DNA from: JANNAV01 sp031384695
GTDB taxonomy: Bacteria; Pseudomonadota; Alphaproteobacteria; Rhodobacterales; Rhodobacteraceae
DNA: 9,402 nucleotides
Direction of reading: 5' to 3'
NCBI GenBank assembly: GCA_031384695.1
Contig: JANNAV010000357.1
Coordinates: 1-9,402 of the forward strand
Shown here: positions 1 to 5,419 of the stretch, piece after piece
How the letters are laid out: the number at the start of each line of letters is the position of its first letter
Numbering within the stretch: the stretch's first letter is position 1
The notes under the pieces: generated by a model
Told to the model about the DNA's origin: nothing
Database searches by the model: none
The model's input: the letters and a program-made list of their open reading frames with translations, nothing else
Program-made: the position numbers and the translations under genes

Positions 1-889
1 TATGCCCTTCGGAATCAAGGAAGACGATACCGTCGACACCCTCATGGTACAGGCGCAGCATGTTTTCGCCGACCGCATCCGGCATGACATTGGCATCGGC
101 GGAGGCCTCGATCCGACACAGCAACAACCGCTCACCCGCCGCACGGAACAAGGTTGGCACCAGGTTAAGGCGGCGCTGTGACCGCCGCGCCTGCAGTTCC
201 ACCGGCGAAACTGACCCGGCAGCGGCCACATTCGTCAGGCTTTCCAGAAACTCGCCACGCCGGCGCCCCTCGAACTCCTGCGCGATCGGTGCGCCGACCA
301 GATCCTGCCGTCCCCCGCCCAACATCACTGCCGCTGCGGTGTTCAGATCGGTGATGCGCCCGGAATTGGTACCCACCAGCATGATAGCATCCCGCGTCGC
401 CTCCATCAGCACGCGGTAGCGGGTGTCCAGCTCGCGCTGGCTTTCATAGTCGCGCTCCAGCGCCAGTTGCGCCATCACCAGCTGCTGCTGCATTTCGGCA
501 ATCGGCCGCAGATCGCGCCCCAGCATCAGAAACGCGTTGTCCTGCCCCACCTTGTGCAGCGAATAGCGGATCGGAAATTCCCAGACCGTGTCATCGACGT
601 GGTTCAACTCCACCGCTTTGGACGGCTGATCGGCCTGGCGCATCTTTTCCACGCGCCGCGTCAGTTTCTCGATGCTTTCCGGGGTCAGTACCTCGTTCAC
701 CGGCCGCCCTTGCCAATGCGAAATATGGCCAAAAGAGCGGTGATGCGGGTTGACGAGCACCGAAGCGATGCTACCATTTGCCCCGATAAGCATCGAAATA
801 TCGGCCGCCGTCGAAATAATCTCGGACAAAAGCTCCGGATCAATCAACGGTACGGTACCATTCAGCAGGTTTTTGCTGTCAGTTTTCAC
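1..889 (-). CDS. ppsR: PpsR/CrtJ redox-responsive photosynthesis repressor, N-terminal part (3' end cut by window)
   Basis: Transcriptional repressor that under oxygen shuts off bch, crt and puc genes by binding TGT-N12-ACA boxes. The visible 296 codons begin VKTDSKNLLN and align by recognition with PpsR: an N-terminal PAS-like domain (about 20-125, with NPHHRSFG at 47-54 and ELNHVDD at 94-100), the Gln-containing linker helix (about 127-157, GRDLRPIAEMQQQL), the first canonical PAS domain (about 158-265) and the beginning of the second (YHEGVDGIVF, 281-290). Cys258 in LLLCRI sits where the redox-active Cys251 of Rhodobacter sphaeroides PpsR lies. The rest of PAS2 and the C-terminal HTH, about 170 residues, are beyond the left edge. 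The start is GTG at 889: an in-frame stop lies upstream, no other start codon lies between them, and the homologous region begins soon after. No good Shine-Dalgarno precedes it. It lies 53 bp downstream of ppaA and is probably cotranscribed with it. Confidence 0.95.
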   Translation of the reverse strand, partial: MKTDSKNLLNGTVPLIDPELLSEIISTAADISMLIGANGSIASVLVNPHHRSFGHISHWQGRPVNEVLTPESIEKLTRRVEKMRQADQPSKAVELNHVDDTVWEFPIRYSLHKVGQDNAFLMLGRDLRPIAEMQQQLVMAQLALERDYESQRELDTRYRVLMEATRDAIMLVGTNSGRITDLNTAAAVMLGGGRQDLVGAPIAQEFEGRRRGEFLESLTNVAAAGSVSPVELQARRSQRRLNLVPTLFRAAGERLLLCRIEASADANVMPDAVGENMLRLYHEGVDGIVFLDSEGH

Positions 890-911
890 AGGGCGTCTAC
901 TACTTTCGCCG

Positions 912-919
912 CCCCCCCC
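912..919. repeat. C8/G8 homopolymer in the ppaA-ppsR gap
   Basis: Eight consecutive C on the plus strand (G8 in the sense of ppsR) lie 22 nt before the ppsR GTG start, inside the 53-bp gap between ppaA and ppsR. The rest of the gap shows no clear ribosome binding site or hairpin. Any effect on ppsR expression is speculative. Confidence 0.6.
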
Positions 920-942
920 AAGTCAATCGGGACAGCGGAATG

Positions 943-1731
943 TCAGGCGCGTTTCAACACGCAGAAGTCGTCGAATTTCAGTCCAAGTGCCTCCAGAGCC
1001 GCTCCGATATCGTTGGTCGAAAGATCCGCCCCGGTACATGAGGCCACATCTTCCAGTCTGGTCATGATCGCTCCACCGATGATAACCTGTAGCGGGGCTG
1101 TCCTAATTCCCTTTATGAATGACACAAGTTTGCGTACAGTGTCCAGCTTCTCTTCACCGGCAACCGAGATCATCACCCCGTCGAATGATCGGTCTGCCAC
1201 CAGACTGCGCAGTTCTTCGGTGCTGGGCGCAATGCGCAGGCACACCGAAATGCCGTAGCGCCGCATCTGCCCCATGGCCACCATCGGCCCCAAAGTGTGC
1301 TGCTCGCTGTTTGGAATAATCAACAAAACCGAGCCGCCACCCGCATCACCGGCCCGGTCGGCGGCCCAGGCACTGCCGATCTCGCGCAGCAGGCTTTGCA
1401 GGCGCGCCACCGCGATGGTCACCTCCATCCAGCTCAGATCATCCTCAAGCCAGTCTTCGCCCATTTTCCGCGCCGCAAGCGGGATGTAGATATCCGCCAG
1501 CGCCGCCGCCGATACCCGCATCCGGCGCATTTCCGCCAGAAGTGCCGCGAATCGCTCGGTTCCGCCGGTCAATGCCGCCGAAATCAGACTGCTCACCACG
1601 GTTTCGCGCGGTTCGCCCACGGTTCTCAGATTCTTTTCTGCCAAAAGCGATACAACTTGCGATGCAAAACTGATCACCCCGTCGCTGTCAGGGGAAGATT
1701 GCCCCCCGGCGTTCGATTGGTATTCCTGCAT
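943..1731 (-). CDS. ppaA: PpaA/AerR-type antirepressor with B12-binding (SCHIC-like) domain
   Basis: Partner of PpsR/CrtJ. In Rhodobacter capsulatus AerR binds cobalamin and modulates CrtJ; R. sphaeroides PpaA is the orthologue. The 262-residue protein has a hydrophilic N-terminus, a helical region (about 22-120, with W94 and W101) and a C-terminal Rossmann-like B12-binding domain (about 133-252). The latter includes EQHTLG at 143-148, an E-x-H-x-x-G version of the D-x-H-x-x-G cobalamin motif with H145 as candidate axial ligand, then DGVMISV (184-190) and VIIGGAIM (216-223). I chose the ATG at 1731 because GAGGGG (1739-1744) lies 7 nt upstream of it. An in-frame GTG at 1761 would add 10 residues and lacks such support. 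It reads away from bchF and towards ppsR, the usual setting of this gene. I am less sure whether cobalamin or heme is the ligand. Confidence 0.93.
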   Translation of the reverse strand: MQEYQSNAGGQSSPDSDGVISFASQVVSLLAEKNLRTVGEPRETVVSSLISAALTGGTERFAALLAEMRRMRVSAAALADIYIPLAARKMGEDWLEDDLSWMEVTIAVARLQSLLREIGSAWAADRAGDAGGGSVLLIIPNSEQHTLGPMVAMGQMRRYGISVCLRIAPSTEELRSLVADRSFDGVMISVAGEEKLDTVRKLVSFIKGIRTAPLQVIIGGAIMTRLEDVASCTGADLSTNDIGAALEALGLKFDDFCVLKRA

Positions 1732-1738
1732 GTCTTGG

Positions 1739-1744
1739 CCCCTC
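1739..1744 (-). promoter_or_regulatory. Shine-Dalgarno of ppaA
   Basis: GAGGGG on the minus strand with a 7-nt spacer to the ATG at 1731. It decides the choice of this start over the in-frame GTG at 1761. Confidence 0.7.
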
Positions 1745-1806
1745 AACCGCTGACAGCACACCGGGCACCATTTTTGGCCACCTGGTCAACTCCGTCCCGT
1801 GTCGAA

Positions 1807-1835
1807 AGGGTGGTTCATGCGGTGCCAGTTGTCAA
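1807..1835 (-). promoter_or_regulatory. Possible ppaA promoter, leftward
   Basis: The minus strand reads TTGACA at 1835-1830, a perfect -35 hexamer that forms one half of the PpsR box at 1830-1847. At 17-bp spacing the -10 position holds only CACCCT, a poor match, so the promoter assignment rests on the -35, the location about 100 bp upstream of ppaA, and the mirror arrangement with the bchF side. Confidence 0.35.
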
Positions 1836-1847
1836 AGAAAAATGACA
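1830..1847. promoter_or_regulatory. PpsR/CrtJ box 1
   Basis: TGTCAAAGAAAAATGACA matches TGT-N12-ACA exactly, with the full TGTCA/TGACA half-site palindrome. PpsR/CrtJ is known to bind such palindromes, often two per promoter, and to compete with RNA polymerase. The box lies about 100 bp upstream of ppaA and 144 bp (start to start) from box 2. Confidence 0.82.
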
Positions 1848-1866
1848 CAAACCGCCCGGCGGTTTG
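1848..1866. repeat. Perfect 8-bp inverted repeat, terminator-like on the minus strand
   Basis: The arms CAAACCGC (1848-1855) and GCGGTTTG (1859-1866) flank a 3-nt loop. On the minus strand the stem is followed by TGTCATTTTTCTTT, resembling an intrinsic terminator, and this T-rich stretch is the body of PpsR box 1. On the plus strand no T tract follows. It could stop leftward transcription arriving at the ppaA promoter, or be a protein-binding dyad. Confidence 0.4.
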
Positions 1867-1897
1867 GGCCGAAAAACCCTAAGATGATGTTTTTGCC

Positions 1898-1907
1898 CAT
1901 ATATATG
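1898..1907. repeat. CATATATATG palindrome
   Basis: A perfect 10-bp AT-rich palindrome in the middle of the divergent control region. It could act as a melting site or a -10 element, but I found no -35 at suitable spacing on either strand, so no promoter is assigned. Confidence 0.3.
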
Positions 1908-1938
1908 TTGCCGATCTGGCAAGCCCCTCGCAACGAGG
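1908..1938. repeat. Two adjacent short dyads
   Basis: TTGCC-GATCT-GGCAA (1908-1922) is followed three bases later by CCTCG-CAA-CGAGG (1926-1938). Both are perfect 5-bp-arm inverted repeats. They are short enough to arise by chance in GC-rich DNA, but they lie between the two PpsR boxes, where extra regulators could bind. Confidence 0.3.
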
Positions 1939-1961
1939 CGATCCGGTAAATCATCCAGTGT

Positions 1962-1982
1962 AAACTTAAATACTGTAAGTTT
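1962..1982. repeat. 7-bp-arm inverted repeat overlapping PpsR box 2
   Basis: AAACTTA (1962-1968) and TAAGTTT (1976-1982) form a perfect dyad with a 7-nt spacer. Its right arm overlaps the left half of PpsR box 2, and it sits immediately upstream of the candidate bchF -35. TGTAA also recurs directly at 1959 and 1974 (15-bp period). A second operator or an extra PpsR half-site are both plausible. Confidence 0.45.
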
Positions 1983-1991
1983 GTGTTGACA
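1974..1991. promoter_or_regulatory. PpsR/CrtJ box 2, at the bchF promoter
   Basis: TGTAAGTTTGTGTTGACA is an exact TGT-N12-ACA match. Its right half contains TTGACA, the candidate -35 of bchF, so PpsR binding here would directly block RNA polymerase. It ends 55 bp before the bchF ATG. Confidence 0.8.
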
Positions 1992-2015
1992 CTTCTTGGC
2001 CCGCACCGCTAGTCT
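1986..2015 (+). promoter_or_regulatory. Candidate sigma70 promoter of the bchFNBHL operon
   Basis: Perfect -35 TTGACA (1986-1991), 18-bp spacer and a weak -10 TAGTCT (2010-2015). Transcription would begin near 2021-2023 and leave a leader of about 25 nt before the bchF ATG. The -35 lies inside PpsR box 2, as expected for a PpsR-repressed bch promoter. Confidence 0.55.
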
Positions 2016-2046
2016 GACAACAAGACAGCAGCCCGAAAGAAGCCTG

Positions 2047-2535
2047 ATGCAAAGCCTGCGCCGCCCGTCACCCATGCGAAAGCCGCTTTACACTGCCGAA
2101 CAGCGCCTGCGCCGCGATGCGACGGTCTGGACGCTGGTGCAGGGCATTCTGGCGCCGTTGCAGTTTCTGGCCTTCGCGGTGTCGCTGGTTCTGGTGCTGC
2201 GCTATCTGGCCTCGGGCGCGGGCTACGAGGCGGCAACGATCTCGGTTCTTGTCAAGACGGCGTTCCTCTATCTGATCATGATCACCGGGGCTATCTGGGA
2301 GAAAGTGGTGTTCGGCCAATACCTGCTGGCGCCGGCATTTTTCTGGGAAGACGTGTTCAGTTTCGCGGTGATAGCCCTGCACAGCGCCTATCTGTTCGGC
2401 CTGCTGACCGGGACAATAGCGCCCTCGGGCCTGATGTATCTGGCACTGGCGGCCTATGCCACCTACGCCGTCAACGCCACTCAGTTCATCTTGAAGTTGC
2501 GCGCGGCGCGGCTGGATATGGCGGCCCGCGCATGA
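2047..2535 (+). CDS. bchF: 3-vinyl bacteriochlorophyllide hydratase
   Basis: Adds water to the C3 vinyl group of (bacterio)chlorophyllide intermediates to give the 3-hydroxyethyl group that BchC later oxidises on the way to bacteriochlorophyll a. The 162-residue protein matches the family in size and in the blocks RRRDATVW-like (RLRRDATVWTLVQG, 20-33), VKTAFLYLIMITGAIWEKVVFG (69-90, in part) and YAVNATQFILKLRAARL near the end. About four hydrophobic helices are visible (about 32-54, 66-84, 101-122, 126-148), indicating an inner-membrane protein. I chose the ATG at 2047: AAGAAG-like purines lie just upstream, and the farther upstream in-frame TTG at 1996 would precede the predicted transcription start. 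A later ATG at 2074 is also possible, since strong family similarity begins near there. It is the first gene of the operon, and its stop overlaps the bchN start (ATGA). Confidence 0.95.
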   Translation: MQSLRRPSPMRKPLYTAEQRLRRDATVWTLVQGILAPLQFLAFAVSLVLVLRYLASGAGYEAATISVLVKTAFLYLIMITGAIWEKVVFGQYLLAPAFFWEDVFSFAVIALHSAYLFGLLTGTIAPSGLMYLALAAYATYAVNATQFILKLRAARLDMAARA

Positions 2536-3836
2536 CCGCAGCCCTGCCTGCCCGCGGCTGTTCCGACACGCCGGTCCTGAAAGAGCGTGGCCAGCGCGAG
2601 GTGTTCTGCGGCCTGACCGGCATCATCTGGCTGCACCGCAAGATGCAGGATGCGTTCTTTCTGGTGGTGGGCTCGCGCACATGTGCGCATCTGCTGCAAT
2701 CTGCTGCAGGGGTGATGATCTTCGCCGAACCCCGATTCGGCACCGCTATCCTCGAAGAAAAGGATCTGGCGGGCCTTGTCGATGCGCAGACCGAACTTGA
2801 CCGCGAGGTTGACCGGCTTTTGGCCCGCCGCCCCGATATCCGCCAGTTGTTTCTGGTGGGTTCCTGCCCGTCGGAAGTGATCAAACTTGATCTGCACAAG
2901 GCGGCCGAACGGATGTCGGTCAAGCATGCGCCGCATGTGCGGGTGCTGAATTATTCCGGCTCGGGGATCGAGACGACGTTTACCCAGGGCGAGGATGCCT
3001 GCCTCGCTTCGATGGTGCCCGGCTTGCCTGAAACCGCGTCGCGCGCCCTGCTGCTGGTTGGCGCTTTGCCCGATGTGGTCGAGGATCAGGCGCTGGCGCT
3101 GCTCGCCGCCCTTGGCATCGGCCCGGTCCGCTGCCTGCCCGCGCGCCGTTCGGGCGATCTGCCGGGCGTCGGTGCCAACACCGTGTTCGCCCTGACCCAG
3201 CCTTTCCTTGGTGATACCCACGCCGCCCTGATCCGCCGCGGTGCCCGCCACATCGCCGCCCCCTTCCCATTCGGCGAAGCGGGCACCACGGCCTGGCTGC
3301 AAGCCGTGGCCACCGAATTCGGCGTGCCACAGGCGCTTTTCGATCAGGTCACCGCCGCCCCCCGCGCCCGCGCCCTCAAGGCCATCGCCGCCGTCGCCAC
3401 AACCCTCACCGGCAAATCGGTGTTTTTCTTTCCCGACAGCCAGTTGGAAATCCCCCTCGCCCGCTTTCTCACCCGTGAATGCGGCATGGTGGCCATCGAG
3501 GTCGGCACGCCTTTCCTGCACCGCGATCTGATGGCCCCTGATCTGGAATTGCTGGCAGAAGGCCCCACTATCTCGGAAGGTCAGGACGTGGACCGCCAGC
3601 TTGCCCGCGCCCGCGCCGCCCGTGCCGATCTTACCGTCTGCGGCCTTGGCCTTGCCAACCCGCTGGAGGCTGAGGGCCTCGCCACCAAATGGGCCATCGA
3701 GTTGGTGTTCACGCCGGTGCATTTCTACGAACAGGCGGGCGATCTCGCGGCCCTTTTCGCCCGCCCCCTGCGCCGCCGTGCGTTGCTGCAAAACCTCGCC
3801 CCCCAAGGTTTGTCAAACTTGGAGGCCGCCGAATGA
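2532..3836 (+). CDS. bchN: Dark-operative protochlorophyllide reductase subunit BchN
   Basis: One half of the NB catalytic component of DPOR, the nitrogenase-like, light-independent enzyme that reduces ring D (C17=C18) of protochlorophyllide. It is homologous to NifD/NifE. The protein has 434 residues, close to the usual 420-430. The three cysteines that hold the NB [4Fe-4S] cluster are present at C26 (VFCGLTG), C51 (SRTCAHL) and C112 (GSCPSEV), matching the R. capsulatus numbering exactly, which also supports the chosen start. The fourth ligand is supplied by Asp36 of BchB. Other conserved blocks are FAEPRFGTAILEEKDL (64-79) and NYSGSGIETTFTQGED (about 140-155). Translation is probably coupled at both ends: its ATG overlaps the bchF stop, and its stop overlaps the bchB ATG. 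Confidence 0.98.
   Translation: MTAALPARGCSDTPVLKERGQREVFCGLTGIIWLHRKMQDAFFLVVGSRTCAHLLQSAAGVMIFAEPRFGTAILEEKDLAGLVDAQTELDREVDRLLARRPDIRQLFLVGSCPSEVIKLDLHKAAERMSVKHAPHVRVLNYSGSGIETTFTQGEDACLASMVPGLPETASRALLLVGALPDVVEDQALALLAALGIGPVRCLPARRSGDLPGVGANTVFALTQPFLGDTHAALIRRGARHIAAPFPFGEAGTTAWLQAVATEFGVPQALFDQVTAAPRARALKAIAAVATTLTGKSVFFFPDSQLEIPLARFLTRECGMVAIEVGTPFLHRDLMAPDLELLAEGPTISEGQDVDRQLARARAARADLTVCGLGLANPLEAEGLATKWAIELVFTPVHFYEQAGDLAALFARPLRRRALLQNLAPQGLSNLEAAE
3821..3825 (+). promoter_or_regulatory. Shine-Dalgarno of bchB
   Basis: GGAGG inside the last codons of bchN, 7 nt before the ATG at 3833. It fixes the bchB start and excludes the 48-codon upstream extension of the open frame. Confidence 0.75.
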
Positions 3837-5419
3837 AGCTGACGCTCTGGACATACGAAGGCCCGCCCCATGTGGGTGCCATGCGCGTGGCCACTGGCAT
3901 GAAGGGCCTGCACTACGTTTTGCACGCGCCGCAGGGCGATACCTACGCCGATCTTCTCTTCACCATGATCGAGCGCCGCGACCACCGCCCGCCTGTCACC
4001 TACACCACCTTTCAGGCCCGCGATCTTGGTGCCGATACCGCCACCCTGTTCAAAACCGCCTGCGCCGATGCGGTGGCGCGGTTCAAGCCCGAGGCGCTGA
4101 TCGTCGGCGCGTCCTGCACCGCCGAACTTATTCAGGATGATCCCGCAGGCCTCGCAGGCTCGATGAACCTCGGCATCCCGGTGATTGCGCTCGATCTGCC
4201 CAGCTATCAGCGCAAAGAGGGCTTCGGCACCGACGAGACTTTCCTGCAGATCGTGCGCGCGCTGGCCAAACCCTGCGCCAGAACTGCCGAAATCACCGCC
4301 AACCTGATTGGCCCCACCGCCCTCGGGTTCCGCCACCGCGACGACATCACCGAGCTTACCCGCCTCCTCAATGACATGGGCATCAAGGTGAACGTCTGCG
4401 CCCCGATGGGGGCCCGCCCCTCCGATATCGCCCGCCTGACCGCCGCGCATTTCAACGTGCTGATGTACCCAGAACACGCCGAATCCGCCGCCCGCTGGCT
4501 CGAAACCAACTTCCAGCAGCCCTATACCAAATGCGTCCCCATCGGCGTCGGCGCCACCCGCGATTTTCTGGCCGAAGTTGCGAAAATCACCGGCCTGCCC
4601 GTCACCGCCGACACCTCTCGCCTGCGCCTGCCATGGTGGACCCGCTCGGTCGATAGCACCTACCTCACCGGCAAACGTGTCTTTATCTTCGGCGACGGCA
4701 CCCACGTCGCTGCTGCCGCAAGAATTGCCCGCGACGAGATGGGGTTCGAGGTGGCGGGCCTCGGCTGCTTCAACCGCGAAATGGCCCGCCCCATCCGCGC
4801 CCTCGCCAGGGATTACGGCGTCGAGGCGCTGATCACCGATGACTATCTCGAGGTCGAGGCCGCCATCGCCGCCCTGCAACCCGAACTGATCCTCGGCACC
4901 CAGATGGAGCGGCACATCGGCAAACGCCTCGGCATCCCCTGCGCCGTGATCTCGGCCCCGGTACATGTGCAGGATTTCCCGGCGCGCTATTCCCCCCAGA
5001 TGGGCTGGGAAGGCGCCAACGTGATCTTCGACACCTGGATTCACCCGCTGGTGATGGGGCTTGAGGAACATCTGCTGCACATGTTCCGCGATGATTTCGA
5101 GTTTCACGACGAAGCCGGTGCCTCCCACCACGGGGCCACGCACAAACCCCGCATGGAAAGTGCCGAAGCCGCCCCTGCGGCCGCGATTTTGGCGGGCTCG
5201 ATGCCCGCTGAAATCGCTTCCCCCCCTGAAGTCGCTTCACAGCCTGAAGCCGCATCCAATGTCATCTGGCTGGCGGACGCCGAACAGGAACTGAAAAAGA
5301 TCCCCTTCTTCGTGCGCGGCAAGGCCCGCCGCAACACCGAGAAGTTTGCCCTGCAAATGGGACTGACCCGGATCAGCGTTGACACCCTCTACGAGGCAAA
5401 GTCCCATTATGCACGTTGA
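3833..5419 (+). CDS. bchB: Dark-operative protochlorophyllide reductase subunit BchB
   Basis: Partner of BchN in the NB heterotetramer of DPOR, which binds protochlorophyllide and the NB cluster. The protein has 528 residues, a normal length for the family. It opens MKLTLWTYEGPPHVGAMRVA. Asp36 (HAPQGD), the unusual non-cysteine ligand of the [4Fe-4S] cluster, is present. Asp274 in PWWTRSVDSTYL is the residue proposed as proton donor in the R. capsulatus enzyme. The nitrogenase-like core runs to about residue 425. A Pro/Ala/Glu/Ser linker (about 430-476) follows, and then the small PCP_red-type C-terminal domain (about 480-526, ELKKIPFFVRGKARRNTEKFA). The linker contains three 6-residue repeats, listed separately. 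The start overlaps the bchN stop by ATGA with GGAGG upstream, and the 3' end overlaps bchH by 11 nt. Confidence 0.98.
   Translation: MKLTLWTYEGPPHVGAMRVATGMKGLHYVLHAPQGDTYADLLFTMIERRDHRPPVTYTTFQARDLGADTATLFKTACADAVARFKPEALIVGASCTAELIQDDPAGLAGSMNLGIPVIALDLPSYQRKEGFGTDETFLQIVRALAKPCARTAEITANLIGPTALGFRHRDDITELTRLLNDMGIKVNVCAPMGARPSDIARLTAAHFNVLMYPEHAESAARWLETNFQQPYTKCVPIGVGATRDFLAEVAKITGLPVTADTSRLRLPWWTRSVDSTYLTGKRVFIFGDGTHVAAAARIARDEMGFEVAGLGCFNREMARPIRALARDYGVEALITDDYLEVEAAIAALQPELILGTQMERHIGKRLGIPCAVISAPVHVQDFPARYSPQMGWEGANVIFDTWIHPLVMGLEEHLLHMFRDDFEFHDEAGASHHGATHKPRMESAEAAPAAAILAGSMPAEIASPPEVASQPEAASNVIWLADAEQELKKIPFFVRGKARRNTEKFALQMGLTRISVDTLYEAKSHYAR
5204..5257 (+). repeat. Three 18-bp in-frame repeats in the BchB linker
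   Basis: Units at 5204-5221, 5222-5239 and 5240-5257 encode PAEIAS, PPEVAS and QPEAAS (BchB residues 458-475), with the DNA core CTGAARNCGCWTC shared. They sit in the flexible linker between the catalytic core and the C-terminal domain, where length changes should be tolerated. Confidence 0.75.

Larger units (their letters stand above)
1732..2046. promoter_or_regulatory. Divergent ppaA / bchF intergenic control region
   Basis: This 315-bp non-coding stretch lies between the divergent ppaA and bchF genes and is visibly more AT-rich than the flanking genes, especially 1869-1910 and 1949-1995. It contains two PpsR-type boxes, two outward-facing TTGACA hexamers and several short inverted repeats, listed separately. 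I find no convincing small ORF or RNA gene in it. A canonical FNR site (TTGAT-N4-ATCAA) was not seen. Confidence 0.85.

Noticed and set aside
467..1258. Plus-strand open frames across ppsR and ppaA
   Set aside because: They run antisense over two recognisable regulators and across their junction, and show no domain or ribosome site.
1908..1922. FNR/FnrL-type site at TTGCC-N5-GGCAA
   Set aside because: The half-sites are TTGCC/GGCAA rather than TTGAT/ATCAA and the TTG-to-CAA spacing is 9, not 8.
1996..2046. TTG start at 1996 for bchF
   Set aside because: It lies between the candidate -35 and -10, upstream of the predicted transcription start, and adds residues not like BchF.
2481..3806. A 441-codon minus-strand open frame opposite bchN
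   Set aside because: Same codon-bias shadow; no family features, and bchN on the + strand has all its cluster cysteines.
3689..3832. 48-codon N-terminal extension of the bchB frame inside bchN
   Set aside because: The extension is Pro/Arg-rich bchN DNA read in another frame. The ATG at 3833 has GGAGG at proper distance and gives the family's standard N-terminus and residue numbering.
3725..5143. A 472-codon minus-strand open frame opposite bchB
   Set aside because: Low-complexity G/A/D/H-rich translation opposite an intact BchB with its catalytic residues; judged a shadow.
5379..5408. TTG start for bchH upstream of 5409
   Set aside because: It would lie deeper in bchB with no ribosome site; the ATG at 5409 gives a typical length and overlap.
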